NCBI RefSeq assembly: GCF_000003815.2
Contig: NC_049995.1
Coordinates: forward strand, 18,436,864-18,500,863
Length of the DNA: 64,000 nt
Direction of reading: 5' to 3'
From: Branchiostoma floridae
Taxonomy: Eukaryota; Chordata; Leptocardii; Amphioxiformes; Branchiostomatidae
A program made the position numbers and the translations under genes. This document shows, in pieces, positions 37,324 through 50,484 of the stretch. Numbering within the stretch: the stretch's first letter is position 1; every line of letters starts with the position of its first letter. The notes under the pieces are model-generated. The model did not search any database. It saw only the letters and a list, made by a program, of their open reading frames with translations, and was not told the origin of the DNA.

Positions 37324-40159
37324 ATGGCAGGTCCGGTACGAGAAAGAGTCACAGATGCCGACAGGCGCCATTTTGATTTTGTGCAAACTTTGCTCCGTAT
37401 TTCCGATGAACTGACAGAAGAGGAAACGGCAAACGTGAAGTTGTTCTGCCTGCATCTGATTCCTGAAGGCCAATCGGAACAACTAAAGCGGGCAGTGGAC
37501 GTTTTCCAAAAGCTTATTAAACTGGACAAAATCGACCAGGAGAATCTCGACTTTCTCGAAGAGATCTTAGAAAGAATCGGCCGACAGGACCTGATTCGGG
37601 ACGTTCTGCGGCGGTTCCAGCCGCCTGACCGAGAGATTCCGGAAAATCCCGAACTGCAGCCGGGAACAAGTCAACAGGGAGCGGATGCAGAAGGTGAGTT
37701 ACGACTAACATGCAAGAAAATTATGGATAAACCTCAAACAACAATTCAATATCAATACAATTTGCTCTTCAACTTGTCTCGTCATAGGAAAAAATTTCTA
37801 TGGAATTTGCTCTCAATCCAACTACTGATAGAAAACATAGGAAACAATACTGCGGACTTGTTTTCAATTGACATAAACAATTTGATACTTTATATTCCAG
37901 GAAATGCAACGTCTAACACCTACGTTGTCGTGAACGGCCAAGTGCGCATGATCCAGGAAACTTTAGATCGCCTTAGAAACCACATAGCAACGTTATCTGG
38001 CACCAGAAGGTCACAGGTCAAGTTCAGAGGTTACAAGAAGCACAAGAGCATCCTGGTGCACTTCTCCATACCGCGGGAGAACACGGCGGTGCTGAGGCAC
38101 ATGGCGGATCACTCCGACCCGAGACTAGTCTACATGGGCGTCAAGTCACTGCAGATCGATGCTGAAGTTCCCATCAAAGTCCAACAGGAGGCGCCGCTGT
38201 ACGGTGAGTCGACTTTGTATTTTTCTTCAGTTTCGAGTTGGTGTTTCAGTTTATGTATTTGGTGCTTTTTTTGGCCACGTTTGCATTTTCTTCCAAGTTA
38301 CATGTAAATGTTTGAGAAATAGGTAAAGGGAAAGAAAAATGACTGTCGTCACATTGTGTAGGTACTTAACAACATGTCAAAGACGTGTCTGATAGACATC
38401 TCTGATAAATTGTCACTAGCTGTCTTTTATACAGAAAATGCCCTGTGTATTCAAAGTGTACTTTCCCTCAATCAGCGTCATCTAGACTGAATAACTGTTG
38501 ATTTGTAAATGTTCTTTCACTTGCCTTTCAGGTGTCAAGAGACAACTGTCGGTCGATGACATCGAAGTGGGATGCAGTACCCGTTCCAAACACCAGAGGG
38601 CGCCCCAGAGCTGGACTCGCCTGTCTGCCCTGAACCTGTTCTCGGACGCCCTGCCGCTCCATCTGCAGGCAGCCGCGAGTCTGGAGTACCAGGGCTTCTC
38701 CTACAGCCTGGTCCGGGCTCTGGTGCAGAAGGACCGGCTCAGAGAACACCAGATGAGGCAGGCCATCCAGAACCTCAGGAACGCAGAGGTGGATTCCAAC
38801 ACGCTCCGTCAGAAGGCAGAGGTGGATTCCAACACGCTCCGTCAGAAGGCAGAGGCGGATTCCAACACGATCATGACTTTGCGCTCCAAGCTCAACATCT
38901 CAGAGAACAGGCTGAAGGAGGCTCTTGAGACGATCGCAGTTCTTGAAGAAAAGCTGCAGCAGGCTCAAGAATACGCAGAAAAAGCCGCGAGGCAGGTGAC
39001 ACCCCACGTGACCGAGTACAGGGGAGAGAAGCCGCCTGGAGGCTGGTCACAGGAGTACAGGGGAGAGAAGCCGCAAGGAGGCTCGTCGAAACAAGTCAAG
39101 AAGGCAGATGAAGAGTCACAGACCCACCTAGCGGATCCTCTAGGTAGCACAGGGAGACCTGAAGATGTGGGCGACAAGGCTGGAGAAGACCCAACTGTAA
39201 AGGAAGAAGACAAAACAGCTGCAATGCAAGACTCTAGCAGTGAGAGCGATGGAAGAGTGGAAGTCCTCGGTACAGAAGCACCCGAGCAAGAGCGACACAC
39301 AGCGAGGACAGCAGGAGCGGCAGCTGGCTCTACTGGGGACTTGAAACAGGGTGTGATCACTTTTGGTGGGAACGGAACACAACCTGGAAAGTTTCTGGAC
39401 CCACGTGGCGTTGTCGTGTCGCCTAGCAACGAGATATTTGTGGCTGATTATAACAACAGGCGAGTCCAAGTCCACAGCACAGAGGGGGTTTACCTGCGCC
39501 ACTTCCAAACAGTTGTACCGGGTACAGGGGATAAGGACATGGAGCCGCATGATGTCTGTATGGACGGTAACGGCACGCTGTGGGTAGTGGGGCGGGGAGA
39601 GACAACCGATCATGTTGTACAGTACAGCACGGACGGGACCGCCATGGCGGGGTTTGACCTGAAGAAGATCGGTTATTCCCGCGGCATTGCAGTGGACATG
39701 CGCACTAACCACATCCTGGTGAGTGATCCAGACCAAGGTGCAGTTCATGTGTTCCGTCCGGACGGCTCCCTGGTGCGGACAGTCCGGTATCCACGGGGTG
39801 AGATGGCAGACCTACGGTGTATCACTGTGGACGGAGAAGGCAACATTCTTGTGTCGGACTGGAAGAGTAACTCTGTGTACGTGAATGACAAGTCCGGGAA
39901 GTTCCTGTTCCAGTTCGGAGGTTGGGAAAGTGGTAAAGGTCAGCTGAGTGGTCCCCACGGCATCTGTACAGACAGCTCTGGCCACATCCTCGTGGCGGAC
40001 TATGGGAACCAGAGGGTTCAGATCTTCACACGTCACGGCGAGTTTGTCCGGACCGTCCGTACAGGGTTTCGGCCGGAATGCCTGGCTGTGGGACCGGAAG
40101 GGCAGCTGGTTGTGACCAGTTGGAATAGCCACACTGTAACTGTATTTCCTAACTACTGA
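37324..40159 (+). CDS. Gene E: DED - alpha/beta domain - coiled coil - NHL protein, 766 aa
   Basis: Coding exons are 37324-37693, 37901-38203 and 38532-40159, phase 1 introns. The DED is complete with more charged changes (EGQSEQLKRAVDVFQKLIKLDK), RQDLI kept. The tail has one PPDREIPENPELQPG unit. Intron 2 is 207 bases, a multiple of three, and is open in frame, so an intron-retained transcript would still encode one protein. The coil has three hendecads, then EYRGEKPPGGWSQ and EYRGEKPQGGSSK. The NHL part begins about residue 501, with variable loops DYNN, WKSNS, YGNQ and SWNSH, and TGFRPEC in blade 6. Blade 4 has VYVNDKSG where paralogs have VYVYDESG. The upstream region differs from all other members. 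Confidence 0.88.
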
Positions 40160-41790
40160 TTGTAGATGAGGTTTATGTTTGAAATGGATTTCATTTTGTT
40201 CCAACTAAACTAAAAATGGACTAACCAATTGGTCAACCAGTTTTCTTATCTACTTCATGATGACTGAGGACCGTATGGGGGCGGGGGGCGGTTCCGACTT
40301 CCAACGACCTTTGACCAATCGCTCAGGCCAGACTCTCGGAAGGTCACGTATTCAAGCAATCGTATCCTACGTATATCAGTTCCCATCTTTTTCGTCAGTC
40401 CTAAAGAAGACCAGAGGACCAAAGTTGTTTTGGAACTCGTTTTGTTCTCCATCTTCATAATAATTAATTCAAGTACATAAATCCGTTCTCATAGTAAATT
40501 TTTGCGATAATTGCTGAATCTTTTCATGGTGTCTGGAAACCACTGGAATAGGTTGCATACGGAAGGGTCGGCAGTAATTTATAATTGTTTTGTAAATAGC
40601 TTGGCAAACTTAAAGGGTTTTGCATGGCTCTGACAATAAATATTAAAGATAAGGACCATATCATATTCTTACAGACTATGGTTTCCCATCATAGCTTAGC
40701 CAATGATATCCATACAGCAGTTGGATATACAATGTGTTATATGTCTTACTGGATATTCTGAATAGATAAATACGGAATAAAGACACAATGTCTAAAGATT
40801 ACACATCAACGGTTTGATTTGAGTTTAGTTGAATTGATTTCAGTATGGTACACCAATAAAATATGCTTTCTTTGTATAAAACTATCGTCGTTCTCTGTGG
40901 TCCCAGTTCACATCTGTGGTCTAATAAATACGAAGTAACGCCAAAAAGAGATTATTACCTGGGTGTCTAACCTAAATCGACGGAATGCGAAGTAACTAAT
41001 GATAAGAAATAGTCATGGTTTAGATCCCCGTGTAACAACCTAGAAAAAAGCCAAATGACTAGCATTGAATAGACATATAAAAGCTCACCACGACCTCTAG
41101 CGGCAAGTTATGAAACTACACACCACTGTAGAAATAACCAATGTAAATTTACCGTATGCAAACAAAGGTCAGGCTTGCAATGACGACCTATGAGGTCCTG
41201 AAAGTATTAAGTAACTTATTAAAACCAATTATCTATTAATATTCAACATCATATCTGGTAAAGCTTGTAACATTGTAGAACATCCTTGTGGCGAGATAAC
41301 AAATTTTGAATGGCAAATTGTCCGCATTTCGGTCCTGTTGTGATAAAAGCGCCGCCATTTTATCTCAAAGCAGATGTTGGGAGGAAAAAGGTCGCCCGCT
41401 GGTTTTAGTCAAAATGTCAGATGCAGCATCTCACCTACCGGATACTGATGGTACTATAAGAATTAGCTTTTCAATAGAATCAAATTCACCTGTTTTGCAA
41501 GTCACAAATGTACGGCGACGCCCACACCAAAACTAAAACTATTTTCGTCACTAGTGGGTCAAACTTCCCAATCAGACTCCAGTGGTCTGAACCAAAGTCC
41601 AACGAATACAGGGTTCGCTACAAACCTGCCACGTTTACTCGTATTTCAGTCAACAGACCGGAGACGCTTATCCCTGTAGCTACAGTACCAGCAGTATCCG
41701 CTAGGCGCGTAACTGCACCTGCCATCCCGACATCACCCAGTGGCCATGGTCAAAGTCTAACGGATACCGAGTGTGTTACCCTACTGCCAC
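40160..41790 (+). other. Gene E 3' flank and gene F distal upstream, no gene seen
   Basis: The family post-stop block is present (tgactgaggaccgtatgggggcgggggg, cgacctttgaccaatcgc). A poly(A)-signal-like caccaataaaatatgc lies at about 40850. From 41330 the promoter-proximal block starts (gtgataaaagcgccgccatttt, cactagtgggtcaaac, actccagtggtctgaacc), including an earlier diverged copy of the core promoter (ttcagtcaacagaccggagacgctta, about 41645-41670). Confidence 0.5.
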
Positions 41791-41794
41791 GTTT

Positions 41795-41903
41795 ACTGGT
41801 ATATTAGTCCCTAGACAGGAGACATCTAAGAAAGTTTGTCTTGAAGAATCAGACTGACGCTGGTTACACCTTAAGGAGTTTGTCTTACCGTCACGTCACA
41901 CAG
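41795..41903 (+). promoter_or_regulatory. Core promoter and leader exon of gene F (type 1)
   Basis: Sequence actggtatattagtccctagacaggagacatctaag is followed by a leader ending gtcacacag/gtgagtttt at 41903/41904. The TATA position reads TATATTAG. The acceptor is at 43338. Confidence 0.6.
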
Positions 41904-42256
41904 GTGAGTTTTTAAACCTGCTTCACTACAGGTGAGAAACGTTTGACGTGGCGATTCAGCCTGGCGGCCATTTTAGGTCAACTACTTCAGACTACTTTTT
42001 TTCCACCTTGAGACTTACATTGCTCTTTTTGTGGTGAATCCTGTATAAATGGAAATAAGAAAAAGTTTAAGGAATTCGTTCATGTATATTAGATGACAGA
42101 AAGTGACCAAATAAATGCCTTCTAAGTTACTTTGAATGGGTAGGCGGGTAGGATATTTTGAATTACAATTTTATGGTATTCACAGTTGCACTTTAGATAT
42201 CTTAATCATGATCATGTGAATAGCATAATGATCATTTAAGTGTCCCATTGTGGCAA

Positions 42257-42845
42257 GGACCTATCAGTCCTATCAGTGTCCTGATCTCTGCCCGCCCCTC
42301 CCGCCTCGGCACGTCCGCGTGACGTGTTAATGATTGACGGACAGAACAAACTCTCCGGAGTGGTCTGTGCTGACGTCACGGTGGGGGCAAGGCACTGGGA
42401 GATGTAAACAATTAAATCACGAGTATGAATTAGGCTTAGGGAGGATTCAACGGTGCTTACTCCACAGATGTTAACGTTGGTACTTAAAAAAGGAGTATTG
42501 TTTAGATGTTAATGTTCAAAGAAACTTAACCCCAGCGTTGGTGACAGTATAATAGTCACATATATTGGTTTACCGGTTTACTGGATACCTTTAGCTCATA
42601 TATATGCCTTCTATATGCAATCATCTAATGTTTGCAGAATTAGATGACTGGGTGTGTCAAACAGTAGTTTTACACCTTCAGTTTCAATAATCTATGTTCT
42701 ATTAACATGTAAATATGTTATTTGTGGCACAAGGATCTATCAGTGTCCTGATCTCTGCCCCGCCCCTCGGCACGTCCGCGTGACGTGTTAATGATTGATG
42801 GACAGAACAAACTCTCGGGAGTGGTCTGAGCTGACGTCACGGCGA
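42257..42845 (+). promoter_or_regulatory. Two tandem GC-box/CRE modules in gene F intron 1
   Basis: Module copies start near 42257 and 42735, each with cggcacgtccgcgtgacgtgttaatgattga and a perfect TGACGTCA (42371-42378 and 42832-42839). The second copy has an intact GC box (gccccgcccctcgg). Confidence 0.55.
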
Positions 42846-43339
42846 GGGTAAGGTACTCGGAGATTCACAAACAACTACAGTACAAGTTCCAACTGGGCTG
42901 GGTGTGTATTGAATGCTGCTCAGTCCCAAGTCGTTAACGCTGTTACTTTGATATGATTACAGTAGAATGCACATTTCTCAGATATCCAGAAAGAAGACAG
43001 TAAGCTTGTACAAGTTTTGAACTGCGTACGCGCAGGGTCAAAGGTTAGGGCCCCTGACCTGTAATCATGAGTTCTTGTGTTGTTGAGACACATGTCGAGA
43101 CGTGCTTCATTTAGGTCCCGGGGCCTTCAACTCTTATGAATTATCCACAATGCGTGACTGTGAATGCAAATTTCAAAATGCAAGTACTTTATTCTTTATC
43201 ATTGTACCCTGCGCAGATTGCTATAAAGCTTTGTGGCTATCATCCAGTAGTTATATGTATACCTTACCTACTAGTACTTAGACGTACAATGTGTGCAGAA
43301 TATGATGAGTTCAGTGATGTTTTATCGTCTGTTTTTAGG

Positions 43340-46315
43340 ATGGCAGGTCCTGTTCGAGAAAGAGTCACAGATGCCGACAGGCGCCATTTTGATTTTGTGC
43401 AAACTTTGCTCCGTATTTCCGATGAACTCACAGAAGAGGAAACGGCAAACGTGAAGTTGTTCTGCCTGCATCTGATTCCTAAAGGCCAGGCGGCACAACT
43501 GAAGCGGGCCGTGGACGTTTTTCAAAAGCTGATGGAACTGGACAAAATAGACCAGGAGAATCTCGACTTTCTCAAAGAGATCTTGGAAAGAATCGGTCGA
43601 CAGGACCTGATTCAGAATGTTCTGCGAAGTTTCCAACCACCTGACCGAGAGATTCCGGAAAATCCGGAACTCCAGCCGCCTGGCCGAGGAATTCCGGAAA
43701 ATCCCGAACTCCAGTCACCTAGCCGAGAAATTCCGGAAAATCCCGAACTCCAGCCGCCTGACCGAGAGGATCCGGAAAATTCCGAACTCCAGCCGGGGAC
43801 AAGTCAAGAGGGGGCATATGCAGAAAGTGAGTGAGCGGAAATCACCTAAAACAAATAAAATGTATCTGCACAATCTATCCTACACTTAATTCGTCCAAAA
43901 TTACTTTGACTTAATACATATTGTTCATAATTTTCAAATCTGTAGAGACCTTTCTGTAGATTTATATTTCATTGAGCATAAACAAATCATTTACTGATTG
44001 TTGCAGGAAACGCCTACTTGGTTGTGCACGGTGAAGTGCGCATGATCCAGGAAAATCTCGATCGTCTGAGAAACCGCCTAGCAATGTTATCTGGGACCAG
44101 AAGGTCACAGGTCAAGTTCAGAGGTTACAAGAAGCACAAGAGCATCCTGGTGCACTTCTCCATACCGCGGGAGAACACGGCGGTGCTGAGGCACATGGCG
44201 GATCACTCCGACCCGAGACTTGTCTACATGGGCGTCAAGTCACTGCAGATCGATGCTGAAGTTCCTATCAAAGTCCAACAGGGGGCGCCGTTGTACGGTG
44301 AGTCGACTTCTTTTGGTACTTTCTTTGGCAATTCAAGACTTTTGCTGGAGTTGACTTCTTTTAGTCTTCATATGTACTCTGTGTAATTTAGAATTTTGCA
44401 GGTCAATCAAAGAATATCGATGTTATGTGAGTTAATTTTTCTGTTTTAGAAGCACTATCAAAGACTAGAAATTTTGATAGAAACAGAATCTCCACGTGTT
44501 GAAAAACTTAGCAGTCCATTAAATTCCAGTAATTTCCGACCTTCTACAATAGGACTGAAACTGACATTAATTGCATGTTCATCAATAGCTATAAAGATTG
44601 TATACTTGGACAAGCAGGTGATGTACGTGATGCCATGACCTACCCTATGTTTCATGATGTCATATATTTTTCACTGATGTGTTTCAGATGTCAAGAGACA
44701 ACTGGCTGTTGATGACATCGAGGTGGGATGCAGTACCCGGAACAAACGCCAGAGGGCGCCCCAGAGCTGGACCCGCCTGTCCGCCCTGAACCTGTTCTCG
44801 GACGCCCTGCCGCTCCATCTGCAGGCAGCCGCGAGTCTGGAGTATCAGGGCTTCTCCTACAGCCTGGTCCGGGCTCTGGTGCAGAAGGACCGGCTCAGAG
44901 AACACCAGATGAGGCAGGCCATCCAGAACCTCAGGAACGCAGAGGTGGATTCCAACACGCTCCGTCAGAAGGCAGAGGTGGATTCCAACACGCTCCGTCA
45001 GAAGGCAGAGGTGGATTCCAACACGATCATGACTTTGCGCTCCAAGCTCAACATCACAGAGAACAGGCTGAAGGAGGCTCTTGAGACGATCGCAGTTCTT
45101 GAAGAAAAGCTGCAGCAGGCTCAAGAATACGCAGTGAAAGCCGCCAGCAGCCAGCAGGTGACATCTTACGTGACGGAGTACAGGGGAGAGAAGCCGCCTG
45201 GAGGCTGGCCACAGGAGCACAGGGGAGAGAAGCCGCCTGGAGGCTGGTCGGAACAGGTCGAGAGGGCAGATTCAGCTACACAGACACACCTAACGGATCC
45301 TGTTGATACTACAGGGATACCTGGAGATGTGGGCGACAAGGTTGGAGCAGACCCGACTGTTAAGGAAGAAGACGGGAAAACTCCAAGACAAGACTCTGGC
45401 AGTGGGAGCAATGGAAAAGAGGATGTTCTCGGTACAGAGGCACCCGAGCAAGAGCGACAAACAGCGGGGACAGGGGGAGCGGCAACCGGCTCTACTGGGG
45501 ACTGGAAACAGCGTGCGATCACTTTTGGTGGGAAAGGTTCAGAACCTGGAAAGTTTTCTTACCCATGTGGTGTTTTGGTGTCGCCTAGCAACGACATATT
45601 CGTAGCTGATATAGACAACAGGCGAGTCCAAGTCCACAGCACGGAGGGGGTTTACCTGCGCCACTTCCCAACAGTTGTACCGGGTACAGGGGATAAGGTC
45701 ATGTACCCATATGATGTTTGTATGGACGGTAACGGCACGCTGTGGGTAGTGGGGCGGGGAGAGACAGCTGAGCATGTTGTACAGTACAGCACGGACGGGA
45801 CCGCCATGGCGGGGTTTGACCTGAAGAATAGCTCTTATTACCGTGGTATAGCAGTGGACATGCGCACTAACCACATCCTGGTGACTGATCGAGACCAAGG
45901 TGAAGTTCAGGTGTTCCGTCCGGACGGCTCCCTGGTGCGGACAGTCCGGCATCCACTGGGTGAGATGACATGCCCACATTACGTCACTTTGGACGGGGAG
46001 GGGAACATTCTTGTGTCGGACTGGAGAAGTAACTATGTCTACGTGTATGACGAGTCCGGGAAGATCCTGTTCCAGTTTGGAGGTTTGGGAAGTGGTAAAG
46101 TGAGTGGTCCCGCAGGCATCTGTACAGACAGCTCGGGTCACATCCTCGTGGCGGACTCTGTGAACGAGAGGATTCAGATCTTCACACGTCACGGCAGGTT
46201 TGTCCGTACCGTCCGTACTGGATTTAAGCCGGAAGGCCTGGCTGTGGGACCGGAAGGGCAGCTGGTTGTGACCAGTTGGTTTAACAACTCTGTGACTGTA
46301 TTTCCTGACTACTGA
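43340..46315 (+). CDS. Gene F: DED - alpha/beta domain - coiled coil - NHL protein, 801 aa
   Basis: Coding exons are 43340-43826, 44007-44297 and 44688-46315. The first donor is gaaa/gtgagt, so the split codon gives Arg where paralogs have Gly. The DED is complete (GRQDLI). The Pro-rich tail has four 13-residue units (PPDREIPENPELQ, PPGRGIPENPELQ, SPSREIPENPELQ, PPDREDPENSELQ). The middle exon is 291 nt, four codons shorter than usual, reading NAYLVVHGEV where paralogs have NATSNTYVVV. The coil has three hendecads and an extra SSQ before QVTSYVTEYRG. NHL repeats start about 537. Blade 5 has a two-residue deletion (SGKVSGPAG). Variable loops include DIDN, WRSNY, SVNE and SWFNN. Confidence 0.88.
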
Positions 46316-47640
46316 TCAGAAAAGTTCATTTTGTTCCAACATAAACAGAATTGACTTACTAATTAGTCAACGAGTTCTCCATGTCTACTTTACTATGATT
46401 CAGGAACGGATAGACGGGCGGAGGTGATACCAACTTCTAACGGCCTTTGACCAAACACTTGTGAAGATCACGTGTTGTTCTACCATATCTGTTACCATCG
46501 TCAGTCATCCTGAAGAAGAAAAGAGGATTCGGTAATTTCCGAAAGCTCGTTTTGATATCCATTTTCATAATGCTTTATTATTAAGTATACATTTTCTTTC
46601 ATTTTATTATGTGAAATCCATGCTCATATTATATTTTGCGACAGTTGCTGAATCTTCTAATGGTGTCTGGAAACCATGGCAACATGTCGGATAGGTAAAA
46701 GTCACCAGCAGACGAAGATGCTGACAGAACAATAATTCATTTATTGATTATTGCTTGTAAATAGATTTGCAAACTCAACTGATCTTTAGTGGCCTTGGAT
46801 CCCAGTAACTTTGAGATTGAAGATAAGGAGAATGCCAGTTTCCTTATACCAAGACTGCTGTGACGTCATGACTAAGCCGATGATAACGAGTATCCAAACA
46901 GCGGTTTACCCATATAATGGGACACGATACGTGATATGATTCACCTGTAACATCCCCATGTATTATCAGATGAACCATTAGATTACATAGTCTACATCAT
47001 ATATAAATATTGCACATGATATCTAGAGATACCACGTCTCTGTTACAAACGCTACGAATTGAATTGAATTGAACTGAATTGAATTGTAATCTGTGAGATA
47101 CCATGCATGGTTAGCTTCTCACCAATAAAAGTCTTGCTTTAGTTTAGTGAAATGATAATGGTTCTTTGAAGTCTAACTTAGGATTATTTCCAAGCATGCT
47201 TTTGTTCCCTGTATAACATTATACAAAACGTATATGTTCATACACATAAAAAAACTCACAATGACTTCTAGTGGCAAGTGCTAAAACTTCATACCTACTG
47301 TAGAACTCAACAATACGATTCTACAGTACAACGTTAACAACGCGGGATGGACTTGCAATGACTACTGACTTTCATTCGATACTTGATACTCTTCTCATCA
47401 GTCATTTTACTAGTAATATCAAAAGAAATTTCACCAAAATAGCCTATATTTATTTCATCTACATGCATACTGGTTTTGAATTACGTATAACTTTAAAGTA
47501 CAGAGCACAAGGAAAGTGGAATAAAGATTATCGGAGTCATCTTACAAAGATGTCTCCATTGTATCGTTAACTGGATATAATCGAGTATCAGGACACCTCA
47601 GCACAGCAGTTGTGTTGGATTCTTCAGCAATCTTTACTCA
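46316..47640 (+). other. Gene F 3' flank, no gene seen
   Basis: The post-stop block (caggaacggatagacgggcggagg), a TGACGTCA at 46861-46868 (gctgtgacgtcatgactaagcc) and a poly(A)-like caccaataaaagtc near 47120 follow the family order. From about 47200 it becomes the near-copy of 22660 onward behind gene C. The small ORF at 47358-47570 is not conserved in frame with its counterpart at 22805-23023. Confidence 0.5.
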
Positions 47641-47650
47641 GGCCTTAATG

Positions 47651-47933
47651 TAACATGAGCCTGACATGCACTATTGTGCCTTACGCCTCAAGGTAACATG
47701 AGCCTGACATGCACTATTGTGCCTTACGCCTCAAGGTAACATGAGCCTGACATGCACTATTGTGCCTTACGCCTCAAGGTAACATGAGCCTGACATGCAT
47801 TATTGTGCATTACGCCTCAATGTAACATGAGCCTGAGATGCACTATTTTGCCTTACGCCTCAAGGTAACATGAGCCTGACATGCACTGTTGTGCCTTACG
47901 CCTCAAGGTAACATGAGCCTGACATGCATAAAG
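47651..47933 (+). repeat. 43-bp minisatellite, about 6.6 copies
   Basis: Units start taacatgagcctgacatgc at 47651, 47694, 47737, 47780, 47823, 47866 and 47909 (exactly 43 bases apart), the last one truncated and running into taacatgaacagtgg. The homologous places near 23113-23160 and 33960-34000 hold one copy only, so the array grew at this locus alone. Confidence 0.95.
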
Positions 47934-48429
47934 TAACATGAACAGTGGTATTGATGCCTGTCCGCCATGACAGTCAGACTAAAACAGACAACGCCTTCTT
48001 TGTCTTCTTTACATTCTTTTGGCTGAAATTGTTTTACCGACGTCTCTCTGAGGTTATTAGATTCATTCCTATATACATGTATAACCATAGCAATTTAAAT
48101 TTACAGCAAGATACCTTGGGCAACGTCCTAAAGCTCACAAGGCCAGTCCAACGATACATGGCTGACATGCAGGAGCTAATCACAGTTTCCATAGAATTGT
48201 GCTTTTTTGGCGTTGCAGGAATGACTACTGACTCCTGTGCATGTTTCCAGCACTACCATAGCGTACGGAAGCCAAGTTGGTTTTACTCCCGTCGGCCTTT
48301 GCGCGTGTAATCTACCTGTGACAGGAACTCGGAAGTACAGCAGCAACTGAAGCGCGTCGCGCGGACTACCGTGTAGTTGTCACTACGAGTCTTTCCAAAG
48401 ATATCAACATTGTTAGTGTGCGGTTATTG

Positions 48430-48543
48430 TGAGTCCTCTGTCAACAGACCGAGTACACAGTTAAGTGCACAAACAGATTTCAGCAGAAACTTGCGGCTTG
48501 TACGTTGCACCTAAAGGCGTTCTTCTTACCATTCTTCACACAG
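48430..48543 (+). promoter_or_regulatory. Distal leader exon of gene G (type 2)
   Basis: The block ends accattcttcacacag/gtgagatttc at 48543/48544 and is a near-copy of the gene D distal leader. The same neighbouring phrase acagatttcagcagaaac precedes both. Its start is approximate. Confidence 0.5.
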
Positions 48544-48599
48544 GTGAGATTTCACACCTGCTTTACCTCACGCTTCGTGACTTCGCATGTCAGCAAGGA

Positions 48600-50100
48600 G
48601 GTCGTTTTAGCTCAAAGGTTCTAAACACTCTATGGTATCTTGACACTTAAATCGTTCTGCATGTGCTTTAAAAGGGCGATTGACCTCTTGTATCAAAGGA
48701 AATCATAGGAATTTTCAAGAAGTTCTCATGTTATTGGATGGTATACAGGCATCTGCTATTCTTAAACATGGATATATTCTTAGCCACACTCTCCATTAAG
48801 GGGTAGACCGGTCGGTAGGTATGCACAGTTACACTTTTAATATTCTTCTTAATGGGAATAAGAAGTTATAAACATTAAACATTAAACAATATGTTATTGG
48901 TGGCACTGAGGGTCTACGGGTGCCATAAACAATGTCCCCACCCCTCGCCACGCCTGTGTGACTTGTCACCGGTGCTGAACAGCACAAACATTACGAAGTC
49001 GGGAGCTAATAATGGCGACATATTTGTCTTTGGGGCTACACTGCTGGGCATGTCAAACTGCAGTTTTACGCCTGCAATTTGAATAATTTAATTCATCATG
49101 AAAAATTAAGCTGATGAACGTTTAAGTATACCTGTTAGTATGTTATATGTGGCAAGGACATATCAGTCTCCTGATCCACGCTCCGTCCCTTGGCACGTCC
49201 GTGACTTGGTCATGGTTGATGGACAAAACAAACTATCAACAGTCGGGTTGTGGCGTCATGGGGCCATAGTGCTCGGAGACTCACAAAGAGCTACATTACA
49301 TCTTACTGTTGACTGATCGGGCTAAGTCCACGAAATGTAACATTGGGAACATTACTCAACATAATTTACAGTACAGTGTAATGTCCCTTTGTCATGTATT
49401 CAGAGGGGACACAATAAGCTAAATCATGGTTTAAACTGTGCAAGGTCGAACGTAAAGGTCCCTGGCTAAAGTTTTTTTATGCCATTTCCATACGTGTTTG
49501 TTAATGTTACCCCCTAGAGTTCCGCGAACACATACCTTTGCCAAATGAACAAGGGTTTTCATGATGCGTGCCCATTTTTGTGACATTATGAATAGTTATG
49601 ATGGTTTTCTCCTATCATGAAGATCCATTCATAGCATCTCGATCTATGCTGTTGACCTGCATGCACACTGACTGCACATCTTATAGTGCCGCCATTTAAT
49701 CTTCAAGCAGATGTTGGAAAGAAATATTTGGGCCGCTGGCATATGTCTGGATACAACTTCAAAGCAGCTGGTACTGCTGATATTACAGTGATTTTACAAA
49801 TCACATTTTAAGGCGACGCCCTATTTGTATTAAAGGAAACGCTAGCTTATTGTATCCCGAACTGTTTTCGTCACTAGCGGGTCAAACCCAGCTATGCAAT
49901 CAGACTCCAGCGGTCGGGACCAAAGTCCAGCGGATACAGATTTCGCTACAAACCTGCCACGTTCCCTCGTATTTCAGTCAACAGGCCAGAGACGGTGATA
50001 CCTGTAGTACCGGCAGTATCCGCTAGGTGCGTAACTGCACCTGCCATTCCGACACCCCCCAGTGGCCATGATCAAAGTCTAACAGGTACAGAGTTGGTTT
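48600..50100 (+). other. Gene G upstream, single-copy version of the duplicated gene D block
   Basis: This stretch matches 23760-25930 but carries one copy of the roughly 827-bp unit that D has twice (cattacgaagtcggg once, at about 48988). It includes a repeat end similar to the MITE-like element (ccccctagagttccgcgaacacatacctttgcc, about 49510). At 49860-50130 lies the core-promoter approach with its internal duplication (accaaagtccagcggatacag and atcaaagtctaacaggtacag). Confidence 0.5.
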
Positions 50101-50114
50101 CCCACCTGCCATGT

Positions 50115-50225
50115 TTATTGGTATATCGGACCCCAGACAGGAGACGTCTAAGGAAGTTTGTCTTGAAGAATCAGACCAACCCTGGTTACATCTTAAGGAG
50201 TTTGCCTTACCGTCACGTCACACAG
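50115..50225 (+). promoter_or_regulatory. Core promoter and proximal leader exon of gene G (type 1)
   Basis: Sequence attggtatatcggaccccagacaggagacgtctaagg leads into a leader ending gtcacacag/gtgagtttg at 50225/50226. The acceptor is at 51503. Gene G, like D, therefore has both leader types. Confidence 0.55.
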
Positions 50226-50484
50226 GTGAGTTTGTAAACCTGCTTCACTACAGGTGAGGAACGTTTGACGTGGCACTTCAGCTAGGAGGCCAATTTGTTC
50301 ATGTATATATAGCCTGATGCTGAACCTGACAGAAAGTGACCACATAAATGTCCTGTAAGTTACTTTGAATGGTAAGGCGGGTAGGATAGGTTTAGATTAA
50401 ATTTTATGATATTCACAGTCGCACTTCAGATATGTTTGTTACTGTGAATAGGATAATGATCATGTACAATAGTAAGGGTCTCAT

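Noticed and set aside
37273-38307. Single-exon 344-aa reading of gene E DED plus middle domain
   Set aside because: Splice sites match all paralogs exactly; kept only as a possible intron-retention form.
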